From: Myxococcus dinghuensis
GTDB taxonomy: Bacteria > Myxococcota > Myxococcia > Myxococcales > Myxococcaceae
Reading direction: 5' to 3'
Assembly (NCBI RefSeq): GCF_024198235.1
Contig: NZ_JAKCFB010000017.1
Coordinates: forward strand, 62,001 to 126,000
DNA: 64,000 bases
Made by a program: the position numbers and the translations under genes. The first letter of the stretch is position 1. Each line of letters opens with the position of its first letter. Shown piece by piece: positions 48,197 to 56,569 of the stretch. The notes under the pieces were generated by a model, which saw nothing but the letters and a program-made list of their open reading frames with translations, had not been told where the DNA came from and ran no database searches.

Positions 48197-51100
48197 GCGA
48201 GGCGCGCGAGGAGGAGGCCGTGGTGCGTCGGATCGCGGCGCGCGCCTCGACGCTCTGGGAGCGCATGGAGGGCGCCTTCGTCCCCGACGACGGACCGGAG
48301 AGTGTCCGGCTGGCGAGCGAGCGCCTCGGGCGGTGGCGCGACAAGGCGGCGGGCGGGGACGCGCGGCTGTTCCAGCAGCGGCTCGACTGGCTCGGCACCA
48401 CACCCAGGCAGGTGTTGCCCTGGCTGGGCGAGGTCCGGCTCGAGGGGGCGCTGCCCCCGTGGACGCGGACGTTCCGGCGGGCCATGGCGCTGCGACGGAC
48501 GGTGGGGAAGCGGACGCAGGGCAGCGCGCTTCCCTTCGTCGAGCTGCTGCGCCCCTTCGCGGAGGTCGCCAGGGAGCTGCTCGACCTCGAGTGCCATGCC
48601 CTGCTCACGGAAGCGGCCTTCGACGACCTGGTGGAGGACCTGCTCCACGAGTTGAGTCATGTCGCGGCGCCCGCCTTGCTCGCGGAGTTCGTGGCCTTCC
48701 GTTCGAGCCGGGGAGGGCGCGCGGAGCCCTCTTCCCGTGTGCTGTACGAGGCCTTCACCGCGCAGCAGCTCGGAGAGGGCCTGTGGACGTTCTTCACCGA
48801 CTACGCCGTGCTCGCGCGCCTGCTCTCGCGAGTCACCGAGCAGTGGGCGGCGCAGGTCGGTGAACTCGCCCGCGCCGTGAAGGCGGACCGCTGGGGGCTG
48901 CAGCGCCTCTTCACGCATGGGGCTCCGCTGGGACGCATCGCCTCCGTCCAATCCTCGCTCTCGGATCGACACCTGGGAGGCCGCACGGTCGCCCGCGTCA
49001 CGTTCGAAGGAGGGGCGCGCCTCTACTTCAAGCCTCGGGGCCTGGGCGTCGAGGTGGCCTGGTACGAGCTGCTCGAGGCGCTGAATGCGCGCGGGGGAGA
49101 CTTCCACCTCCTGCGGGTGCTCGACCGCGGCGCGTGGGGCTGGGTGGAGCCCGCGGTGCCCGCGCCCTGCGCGGATGCGGGAGAGCTTCGACGGTTCTAT
49201 GTCCGCTCGGGGATGTTGCTGGGCCTCCTCTACGTGCTCGAGGCCTCGGACTGCTTCTACGAGAACGTCGTCGCCGCGGGCGCCTTCCCCGTCCTCATCG
49301 ACACGGAGATGTTGATGCACCACGTCCCCCACCAGCGCCGGGACGGTGGGGCGGACGAAGCGCTCGCGCGGGACCTCGTCGTCGATTCCGTCTGTCGCGC
49401 GGGCTTCCTCCCCGCGTGGGACGTGGGGCCTCGGGGGGAGCGTGTCGACATCAGCGGGCTGGGGGCCACCGCGGGACAGGTGACCGGCTACCTGCGGAGG
49501 CAGTGGCATCACATCAACACCGATGCCATGGGATTGGAGCAGGTGCCCATCCGCTTGGAGGCGGAGGACCACCTGCCTCGACTCGGTGACGAGCGTCCGC
49601 GGGTCTCCGCGCACGCTGAAGCGCTCGTCGAGGGCTTCACCCGGATGTACCGGCAGCTCCGCGAGCATCGAAGGGAGCTGAGCCAGCCGGGCTCGCCGCT
49701 CGCGCGCCTGGCCTCCCAGGAGATTCGGTTCGTCTTCCATGCCTCGCGCATCTACGGGCTGTTGCTGAAGCGGCTCGGCGCGCCGAAGCACCTGCGCGTC
49801 GGCGTGGAGCGAAGCCTCGAGACGGACATCCTCAGCCGCTTCTACGTGGAATCGCCCGAGAAGGCCCGGTACTGGCCGCTGCTCGCGGCGGAGCTGGAGT
49901 CCCTCGAGCAGTTGGACCTTCCCTGCTTCAGGGCACGCGCGGACAGCCATTCGCTCACCCTCCCCACGGGGTACGTCCTGCCCGAGGCGTTCCTGGAGAG
50001 TGGCCGCGAGCGCGTGTGGCGCAAGCTCTCGCTCCTGGACGAGGCGGACCTGGCGTCCCAGGTGCGCTTCATCCACGCGGCGCTGAGCATGGGCGGCGCC
50101 TCCCGGGACCCCGCGTCCGCCTCGCGGTCCGGGCAGGAACCTCCTCGTTGCGACGAAGCGCCCCTGTCTCGCGAGGCGCTCGTCGCGGAGGCCGCCTCCA
50201 TCGCCGCCGGGCTGCGCGCGCGGTCCATCCCCGCGGCCGATGGTGGGGCCACGTGGCTCGCGCCTCGGCTGGCGCCCCACTCGGGGCAGCATCCCCTGAG
50301 CCCGCTGCGCCTGGACCTGTACGACGGCCTGGGAGGCATCGCGCTGTTCCACGCGGCGCTGGAGCACGTCTCCGGTACGGGCCGCGAGATGGCGCTCGCG
50401 GCCTTGTCCTCGTTGCGGCGGTTCGTGGCGTCGGCCACCCCGGAGCTCGCGGCGCAGGAGGGGTATCCCCTGGGCGCGGCCTCGGGCATCGGCTCCTTCC
50501 TCTACGTGCTGTGCCGGACCTCTTCGTTGTTGGGGGAACCCGCGCTCCTGGACGACGCCTCCCGGGCCGCGAGCCTCATCACCCCGGAGGTCATCGCGGC
50601 GGACGACCAGTTCGATACCGTGTCGGGCGCGGCGGGAGCCCTCCTGGGGTTGTTGGTCTTGCATCAGGCGACGGGGTTGGAGACGGCGTTGGAGCGGGCC
50701 CGTCGATGTGGCGCGCACCTGCTCGAACACCAGCGCCCCTGTGAGCCGGCGGGCGCGGCATGGTTCGCGAGGAAGGGACGACCACTGACGGGGATCGCTC
50801 ACGGCGCCGCGGGGATTGCCCTCGCGCTGCTGCGGCTGCACGCCGTGGTGGGGGACTCACGGCTGCGAGTCGCGGCGGAGCGAGCGTTGGCGTTCGAGGA
50901 TTCCGTCTTCGTCCCCTCGGAGGCAGGCTGGCCAGACTTCCGGCATGTCCGGGGGGGCGCGCCCTCGTTCACGAACACCTGGTGTCATGGGGCAGCTGGC
51001 GTGGGGCTCGCGCGCCTGTCGGGGCGGGCCGTCCTCGACTCCGTGGCGGTGCGGCGCGACATCGACGCCGCCGTCTCCCGCGTGAGGAAGCAGGGCTTGG

Positions 51101-51375
51101 GGGACCGGGACGGGGTGTGTTGTGGCCAGGCGGGTGTCATCGAGCTGCTCTTCTCGGCGGCACGCTCGAGTGCTGACGAGGGGCTCGAAGCGCTGGCGCT
51201 CCGCCAGGCCTCCGCGGTGGTGCGGCGGGCTCGGACGGGAGGCTACCGGTTCGCCGGGGTCGAGCAGGGCGGCTTCCTCGAGCCGGCGTTCTTCCAGGGG
51301 CTCTCGGGCATCGGCTACCAACTGCTGCGGCTCGCCTTCCCGGGCCGTCTTCCCTCGGTGCTCGTCTGGGAATGA
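48193..51375 (+). CDS. lanM: Class II lanthipeptide synthetase (LanM), CCG type
   Basis: 1,060 residues from a GTG overlapping the previous stop. The N-terminal kinase-like dehydratase (about 1-640) has KPR (Lys280-Arg282), an SDCFYEN catalytic loop (Asp353-Asn358) and IDTE (Asp370, Glu372). The loop's His, normally D-x-H-x-E-N, is Phe355. The elimination region reads RFVFHAS with Arg512 kept and Ser518 at the usual Thr. The C-terminal LanC-like cyclase (about 690-1060) has GIAHGAAG (His870), WCHG (Cys931) and CCG (Cys976, Cys977), so zinc would be bound by three Cys as in ProcM-clade enzymes. It should dehydrate Ser/Thr and add Cys in the precursor core. If the kinase loop is impaired, it might act mainly as a cyclase. 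Confidence 0.92.
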   Translation: MSEAREEEAVVRRIAARASTLWERMEGAFVPDDGPESVRLASERLGRWRDKAAGGDARLFQQRLDWLGTTPRQVLPWLGEVRLEGALPPWTRTFRRAMALRRTVGKRTQGSALPFVELLRPFAEVARELLDLECHALLTEAAFDDLVEDLLHELSHVAAPALLAEFVAFRSSRGGRAEPSSRVLYEAFTAQQLGEGLWTFFTDYAVLARLLSRVTEQWAAQVGELARAVKADRWGLQRLFTHGAPLGRIASVQSSLSDRHLGGRTVARVTFEGGARLYFKPRGLGVEVAWYELLEALNARGGDFHLLRVLDRGAWGWVEPAVPAPCADAGELRRFYVRSGMLLGLLYVLEASDCFYENVVAAGAFPVLIDTEMLMHHVPHQRRDGGADEALARDLVVDSVCRAGFLPAWDVGPRGERVDISGLGATAGQVTGYLRRQWHHINTDAMGLEQVPIRLEAEDHLPRLGDERPRVSAHAEALVEGFTRMYRQLREHRRELSQPGSPLARLASQEIRFVFHASRIYGLLLKRLGAPKHLRVGVERSLETDILSRFYVESPEKARYWPLLAAELESLEQLDLPCFRARADSHSLTLPTGYVLPEAFLESGRERVWRKLSLLDEADLASQVRFIHAALSMGGASRDPASASRSGQEPPRCDEAPLSREALVAEAASIAAGLRARSIPAADGGATWLAPRLAPHSGQHPLSPLRLDLYDGLGGIALFHAALEHVSGTGREMALAALSSLRRFVASATPELAAQEGYPLGAASGIGSFLYVLCRTSSLLGEPALLDDASRAASLITPEVIAADDQFDTVSGAAGALLGLLVLHQATGLETALERARRCGAHLLEHQRPCEPAGAAWFARKGRPLTGIAHGAAGIALALLRLHAVVGDSRLRVAAERALAFEDSVFVPSEAGWPDFRHVRGGAPSFTNTWCHGAAGVGLARLSGRAVLDSVAVRRDIDAAVSRVRKQGLGDRDGVCCGQAGVIELLFSAARSSADEGLEALALRQASAVVRRARTGGYRFAGVEQGGFLEPAFFQGLSGIGYQLLRLAFPGRLPSVLVWE

Positions 51376-51385
51376 GGGACGGCCC

Positions 51386-52840
51386 ATGGAGCGGAACGGC
51401 ATGATGGAGCGGCTCACTTCCTTCCTGGCCCGCACGCGGGGCCCGGTGTCCGGCGGCGACGAGGTCGTCGCGCAGGCCCGCGAGTTGCTGGAGCAGGCCT
51501 ATGTCCACCTGCCCGACGACGCGCTCACGGAGGTGGCGCCCCTGGGACGGCTGGAGGCGCTCCAACGCGCGCTGCCCTCGGAGCGGAGCCAGCTCCACCG
51601 GGAGCTGCTCGCGGTCTTCGCGCGACTGGGAGACCGCCACACCCACTGCGCCCTGCCCGAACCCTTCGCGAGCCACGTCGCGTTCCTGCCCTTCCTGGTG
51701 GGGGAGTTCCTGGAGGGGGAGTTCCCGCGCGTCACGGTGCTCGACTCCGCCGTGGAGGCGCTGGAGCGCGGAGACATCCTCGTCTCGTGGAATGGCGCCG
51801 CCCTGGCCGAGGTCCTCGGACGTCACCGGGCGTGGCAACACGGCGCCCATCCCGAGGCCCGCCACGCGAAGGCGGTGCAGACGCTGACCTTCCGACCCCT
51901 GTCGATGCTGCCTCCGCCCGATGAAGAGGCGGTCGTCCTGGAGTGCGTGTCCGCGCGCGGGATGCACAAGGAGGTCCGGCTGGTGTGGCAGGTGGCGGAC
52001 GCCGCGTGGCTCGCGCGGCACTTCGCCTCCTCCCTGAGCGGAGCCTCCGAGGTCCGCCTCGAGAACGAAGGCGCGCTTCTCGCGCGCCGGGTGGACACCT
52101 CGCGGGGGACGTTCGGCTACATCCGGGTGGACTCGTTCGCGGGGCGCCCCGAGGTCGTCCTGGAGCAGTTCACGCGGGCACTGACTGACATGCCCCACCA
52201 GGGCGTCATCCTGGACCTGCGGCGCTGCGAAGACGGAATCGTGCGGAGTGGGGAGCGGCTGCTCCAGCTCTTCACCTCGCGGAGGATCCAACCCCAGCCC
52301 TTCCAGTTCCGACTGACGCCGTTGACCACCTCGCTCGTCCGTTCGGTGCCAGCGCTCGCGGAGTGGCGAGGCGCCGTCGAGCGCGCTGCGGCGCAGGGGC
52401 GGACCTTCTCGGAGGCCTTGCCGCTGACGCCCGTGGCGGAGGCGAATGGACTGGGACGGAAGTACACGGGCGCGGTCGTGCTCCTCACGAGCGCGCTGAC
52501 GTACAGCACCGCGGAGATGTTCGCGGCGGGATTCCAGGACCACGGGATAGGGCGGGTGGTGGGGACGGCCGCGCGCACGGGTGGGGGCGGCGCGTCGCCA
52601 TGGCCGCAGAGCACGCTCTTCAAGCTCTCCGGCAGTGACGCCTTCCGCCCCCTGCCCGAGGGGCCGCGCTTTCGCGTCGCCGTCCGGAGGTGTCAGCGCG
52701 TGCATGCGCGGGCGGGCCTTCCGCTCGAGCGCGAGGGGGTGGTCCCCGACGTGCTCCACGCGCCGACGCGGGCGGATCTCCTCCACGGGGAGCGGGACCT
52801 GCTGGAGGTGGCCGGAGAGGTGCTGACAGGGATGCGGTAG
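51386..52840 (+). CDS. S41-family (C-terminal processing protease-like) peptidase
   Basis: 484 residues. The tail-specific-protease domain shows GTFGYIRVDSF, GVILDLRRCEDG and the nucleophile region LLTSALTYSTAEMF with Ser around residue 374; the usual Lys four residues later is not obvious, so the catalytic dyad is uncertain. A short PDZ-like segment (about 100-150: LERGDILVSWNGAAL) precedes it. No signal peptide, so it would act in the cytosol. In the absence of a C39 peptidase it is the best candidate in the window for removing the RiPP leader, by location only. Confidence 0.78.
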   Translation: MERNGMMERLTSFLARTRGPVSGGDEVVAQARELLEQAYVHLPDDALTEVAPLGRLEALQRALPSERSQLHRELLAVFARLGDRHTHCALPEPFASHVAFLPFLVGEFLEGEFPRVTVLDSAVEALERGDILVSWNGAALAEVLGRHRAWQHGAHPEARHAKAVQTLTFRPLSMLPPPDEEAVVLECVSARGMHKEVRLVWQVADAAWLARHFASSLSGASEVRLENEGALLARRVDTSRGTFGYIRVDSFAGRPEVVLEQFTRALTDMPHQGVILDLRRCEDGIVRSGERLLQLFTSRRIQPQPFQFRLTPLTTSLVRSVPALAEWRGAVERAAAQGRTFSEALPLTPVAEANGLGRKYTGAVVLLTSALTYSTAEMFAAGFQDHGIGRVVGTAARTGGGGASPWPQSTLFKLSGSDAFRPLPEGPRFRVAVRRCQRVHARAGLPLEREGVVPDVLHAPTRADLLHGERDLLEVAGEVLTGMR

Positions 52841-52869
52841 TCGCGACAACGAAAGGAAGGGGAGCGGGA

Positions 52870-53802
52870 ATGTCCGAAGCGAACTTGGCGGCGAGGGCGC
52901 ACGAGGTCTCGTCCAGCATCGACTTCCGGCGGCGGCTGCGCGAGCGGCAACAGCTCGTGACGCGGGCGCTGGACCAGCAGTTTCCTCCTGGCTCGGGCCC
53001 CCTGACGGCCGCCATCCGAGAGGCCCTCCTGGCGGATGGAAAGCGCCTGCGGCCCATCCTCTGCCTGGAGGCCTGTGAGTTCGTGGGGGGGAGCCTGGAG
53101 GCGGCGCTGCCCGCGGCCTGCGCCATCGAGATGATCCACAAGATGACGCTGGTGCACGACGACCTGCCGGCCATGGACGACGCGGAGACGCGCAACGGCC
53201 GACCCGCGCTGCACAAGGTGCATGGAGAGGCGCTCGCCATCCTCGCGGGGGATGCGATGCTGGTGCATGCGTTCGGCTTGCTGGCGTCCATCCGGGCGGT
53301 GCCCGCGGAGCGGGTGACGGAGGCCATCTCCCGTCTCTGCCAGGCGTTGGGCACCGCGGGGCTGGCGGGAGGACAGGCCCTGGACGTGCTCTCGCAGGCC
53401 GAGGACGTGACGCCCGAGAAGCTCGACCACGTCCATACCTGGAAGACGGCGAGCTTCTTCGAGGCGGCCATGGTCATCGGCGCGGAGGTGGGCGGCGCGG
53501 ACGCGTCCCAGGTCGAGGCGCTCGCCCGGTACGGGAAGCTGCTCGGCAGGGCGTTCCAGATCTCCGACGACCTCCTGGACGCCGGGGACGCGCGGACGGT
53601 GGGCAAGGGGGAGGTGACGAACTACGTCCAGCTCCACGGGGTGGAGCTCGCCCGGCGCAGGCTGCGCGAGCTGCTGGACCAGGCCGTCAAGGCGCTCGCC
53701 TCGTGCAAGGGGGGCACGCTCCCGCTGCTCGCGGGGCTCACGGAGCTCGTGTGGGAGCGCTCCTGGCGTCCGGCGGAGGGGCCTCATGGCAACGACACCT
53801 GA
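52870..53802 (+). CDS. Polyprenyl diphosphate synthase (IspA/FPP-GGPP type)
   Basis: 310 residues from the ATG at 52870. The first Asp-rich motif is DDLPAMDD (Asp97-Asp104, the four-residue-spaced bacterial IspA form) and the second is SDDLLDAGD (Asp233-Asp237). GKRLRP, a Gln in GGQALDVL and KTASFFEAA are also intact, so it should be an active C15/C20 prenyl diphosphate synthase rather than a ComQ-like degenerate one. Within a RiPP operon it would supply an isoprenyl donor. It overlaps the radical SAM gene by 17 bases. Confidence 0.9.
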   Translation: MSEANLAARAHEVSSSIDFRRRLRERQQLVTRALDQQFPPGSGPLTAAIREALLADGKRLRPILCLEACEFVGGSLEAALPAACAIEMIHKMTLVHDDLPAMDDAETRNGRPALHKVHGEALAILAGDAMLVHAFGLLASIRAVPAERVTEAISRLCQALGTAGLAGGQALDVLSQAEDVTPEKLDHVHTWKTASFFEAAMVIGAEVGGADASQVEALARYGKLLGRAFQISDDLLDAGDARTVGKGEVTNYVQLHGVELARRRLRELLDQAVKALASCKGGTLPLLAGLTELVWERSWRPAEGPHGNDT

Positions 53803-55816
53803 TGTGGCGTCGTACCGGTATGACGTCTGCCTGCTGTCGATGCCGTTCCCGGTGCTGAACCAGCCCTCGATGGCCTTGGGGTTGTTGAAGCCCGCCCTGA
53901 TACGCGCCGGGCTGACGGCGAAGACGTTCTACCCCTGCCTGTGGTTCGCGGAGGAGGTGGGGCTCGACGCCTACGTCGCCATCTGTGACAGCAAGCAGGA
54001 GTTCCTGGTGGGGGAGTGGATCTTCGCGGAGGCCGCCTTCCCCGGCTTCCATCCGGAGAGCGACGACTACCTGGAGCGCGTGCTGTCCGCGCCGGTGTCC
54101 CGTGGCCTCTTGAGCAAGAGCCGCTTCAGTGGCGACCCGCGCGCGGCGCTGCTCGCGGCGCGAAAGGCGGCCGGGGGCTTCGTCGAGCGGGTCGCCGCCC
54201 GGGTCGTGGCGACGCGGCCGCGCATCGTCGGATGTACCTCCACGTTCACCCAGCACTGTGCCTCGTTGGCGGTGCTCCGGAAGGTCCGCGAGCTGGCGCC
54301 GGACGTCATCACCGTCATGGGGGGCGCCAACTGCGAGGGGGACATGGGGGTGAGCGCGCGGCGCCATTTCCCCTGGGTGGACTTCGTCGTCTCCGGAGAA
54401 GGGGACGCGCTCTTCCCCGCGTTGTGTCAACGCATCCTGGAGCATGGGCGGGACATCCCGGCGCGGCTGTTGCCGGTGGGGGTCATCGGCGAGGCACACC
54501 TGCGCCTCCCCGAAGGTTCCCCGGCGCCGAGGGCCTCCGTGTCACGCATGGACACGACGCCCGTGCCGGACTTCGACGACTACTTCGAGGCGCTCGAGGC
54601 CTCGCCGCTGGCGCCCTTCATCTTCCCGGGGCTCGCGATGGAGACGTCGCGGGGGTGTTGGTGGGGCAAGAAGCACCACTGCACGTTCTGTGGACTGAAC
54701 GGCGGCAACATGGACTTCCGCTCCAAGAGCGCCAGTCGGGTCCTGGGGGAGCTGGCGGAGCTGTCCACGCGCTACGGCATCCGCAAGTTCAACATCGTCG
54801 ACAACATCATGGACCTCGCCTACATCCAGGAGCTGGCGCCGCACCTCGCCACGGAGACGCCCTACACGCTCTTCTTCGAGACGAAGGTCAACCTGAAGCG
54901 CTCGCAGCTGGAGCGGCTCGCCGCGGCGGGGATCCGCCGCCTCCAGCCGGGTGTCGAGAGCATGCACGACGAGATCCTCCGACGGGTGGACAAGGGGACC
55001 ACGGCGCTGCAGAACGTCCAACTGCTCAAGTGGGCGCGCGAGCTGGGCATCTTCATCACGTGGAACTTCCTGTGGGACGTGCCCGGGGAGCAGGACGCCT
55101 GGTACGGCGAGATGGCCGAGTGGTTGCCCTGGGTGACCCATCTCCAGCCTCCGGGCGTGGATCGCATCCAATTCCATCGCTTCAGTCCCTATCACCAGCG
55201 GCCCGCCAGCTTCGGGCTCGAACTGGAGCCGTACCCGCTCTACGCCCATGTCTATCCGCTCGCTCGCGAGGCGTTGGGGGAGCTGGCGTACTACTTCCAT
55301 GACGCCCGTCGGAGATCCGCGAAGGAGGAGCTGGAGCGGCGGCCCTTCCTGAAGCAGGTGATGCGGGAGATCGGCCGGTGGAACAAGCTGTGGAACCGCG
55401 GAGGTGGTGGTGGCACGGCGGAGGCGCCGGTGCTGCGGATGTTCGACGAGGGCGAGCGGCTGCTCCTGGTGGATACGCGGCCCTGTGCCCAGGCGCGCGA
55501 ACAGTTCCTCACCGGGCTCGCGAGGCAGATCTACCTCCAGTGTGATGGGATCCAGACCTCGAAGAGCCTGCATGAGGGGCTCGCGAGGCTTGGAGGCGAA
55601 GAGGTGCCGCGAGAGGAGGTGCAGGCCCTCCTGGACGACCTCGTGAGGCGCAAGCTGCTGCTGCGACAAGCGGATCGCTTCATCGCCCTGGCCTTGCGCG
55701 CGGTGTCGCGGATTCCAGACTCGGACGAGGACTTCCCCGGGGGCTACACGGACGTGGACCGTTGGCGCGAGAGCCTCGAGGAGGACGAAGGCGCGAGGTG
55801 GTCCCGGGCGTCATAG
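53786..55816 (+). CDS. RiPP-maturation radical SAM protein (TIGR03975-like)
   Basis: 676 residues. The N-terminal about 240 residues have a cobalamin-binding-like Rossmann region (VCLLSMPFPVLNQPSMALG, VTVMGGANCEGD-like segment). The radical SAM motif is C-x7-C-x2-C (Cys291, Cys299, Cys302) in CWWGKKHHCTFCGLNG, the form seen in RiPP-maturation radical SAM protein 1, followed by the SAM-binding barrel (KFNIVDNIMD, GIRRLQPGVESMH). The C-terminal about 180 residues may recognise the leader. Relatives work on Nif11-type precursors, which agrees with this leader. The reaction is unknown. Confidence 0.88.
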   Translation: MATTPDVASYRYDVCLLSMPFPVLNQPSMALGLLKPALIRAGLTAKTFYPCLWFAEEVGLDAYVAICDSKQEFLVGEWIFAEAAFPGFHPESDDYLERVLSAPVSRGLLSKSRFSGDPRAALLAARKAAGGFVERVAARVVATRPRIVGCTSTFTQHCASLAVLRKVRELAPDVITVMGGANCEGDMGVSARRHFPWVDFVVSGEGDALFPALCQRILEHGRDIPARLLPVGVIGEAHLRLPEGSPAPRASVSRMDTTPVPDFDDYFEALEASPLAPFIFPGLAMETSRGCWWGKKHHCTFCGLNGGNMDFRSKSASRVLGELAELSTRYGIRKFNIVDNIMDLAYIQELAPHLATETPYTLFFETKVNLKRSQLERLAAAGIRRLQPGVESMHDEILRRVDKGTTALQNVQLLKWARELGIFITWNFLWDVPGEQDAWYGEMAEWLPWVTHLQPPGVDRIQFHRFSPYHQRPASFGLELEPYPLYAHVYPLAREALGELAYYFHDARRRSAKEELERRPFLKQVMREIGRWNKLWNRGGGGGTAEAPVLRMFDEGERLLLVDTRPCAQAREQFLTGLARQIYLQCDGIQTSKSLHEGLARLGGEEVPREEVQALLDDLVRRKLLLRQADRFIALALRAVSRIPDSDEDFPGGYTDVDRWRESLEEDEGARWSRAS

Positions 55817-55839
55817 TGGTGGGAGTGACCTCCCTGGGG

Positions 55840-56568
55840 TCATCCGGGCGAAGCGATGTCGGTCTGTCTCTTGGCCCCTCGTGGGCCGCTCACATCGAGC
55901 GCGACGATGTCGGACTCCTCGAGCTGTCGCTCGAGCCGCTCAACGACGCGCTCACTGACTACCACCACCGTCGCGGTTGCTCGAGCAAAGTCGGTCGATG
56001 GTGGCGCTGCAAGACGCCACCTCGCTGGCGGAGGGAGGACCCAGCTCGATCGTCCACACGTCTCGCATGGCTTGTGGCGGTCCTCGCCAACCAGCCTGCC
56101 GCCCGGCATCACCTGCAACTCGAGCAGCTGGCCATCGCTCTTGACGCGCCGGAACGCCGCGGGGACCGCCACCGCGCCCGTGAGCCCATCGAGAAGCCGC
56201 ATGACGTCCGGCCGGACCAGTAGCGTCCAGGGCATGTGGACACTGATTGGGCCGAACTGGCCCCGTGCTCTCCCGGTCAATGGGCCAAAGCCCGAGCCTG
56301 GTGTCACCACCGCGCCCTGCGGCACCAACGGCAATACGCTGTCACGCAATGCGGCGAACTCTGCCCAGGGAACATTTCGCGGACGCTCGAGCAGCTTCGC
56401 TACCTGCCCGAGCCCCGACAAGTCCACTGCCGGGTAGTCGTATCCTCCTCCTCCCCACTGCGCGGAGCACATGGGGCACGAGACGCCGGGCAGGGCCCAG
56501 CGCCGGCCCATGTCGTAGCCGCCACTCCACCGCACCTTCTCGCGTTCCTGCAGCGTGTAGTAGCGCAT
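55840..56568 (-). CDS. SitI-like immunity protein with double CXXCG motif
   Basis: 242 residues with two Cys pairs, CPMC near residue 31 and CETCG near residue 170, the plan of the myxobacterial double-CXXCG paralogues used as immunity partners of SitA toxins. The first pair ends CPMCS rather than CxxCG, a small deviation. It lacks a signal peptide, so it is cytosolic. It starts one base after the toxin gene ends, so both are on one transcript with toxin first. This would protect the cell and its kin from the lipoprotein toxin. Confidence 0.78.
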   Translation of the reverse strand: MRYYTLQEREKVRWSGGYDMGRRWALPGVSCPMCSAQWGGGGYDYPAVDLSGLGQVAKLLERPRNVPWAEFAALRDSVLPLVPQGAVVTPGSGFGPLTGRARGQFGPISVHMPWTLLVRPDVMRLLDGLTGAVAVPAAFRRVKSDGQLLELQVMPGGRLVGEDRHKPCETCGRSSWVLPPPARWRLAAPPSTDFARATATVVVVSERVVERLERQLEESDIVALDVSGPRGAKRQTDIASPG

Positions 56569-56569
56569 C

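Larger units (their letters stand above)
38758..55816 (+). other. RiPP (modified lanthipeptide) biosynthetic locus
   Basis: All genes but none of the gaps larger than 260 bases run rightward. From the precursor (41622) to the radical SAM gene (55816) the genes overlap or nearly touch: GTGA or ATGA overlaps at 44039, 44845 and 48193, gaps of 3-31 bases elsewhere, except 132 bases after the precursor. The set contains a class II lanthipeptide synthetase, a maturation radical SAM enzyme, five putative Fe(II)-dependent oxygenases, a prenyl diphosphate synthase, a cyclase-like protein, a peptidase and a duplicated unknown. No LanT-type exporter, regulator or obvious immunity gene lies in the operon. 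Confidence 0.85.

Noticed and set aside
45659-50841. Very long minus-strand frames under the oxygenase and LanM genes
   Set aside because: Sense-strand genes here have clear domains and catalytic motifs; the antisense products are Arg/Leu/Gln-rich with no domain and no start signal.
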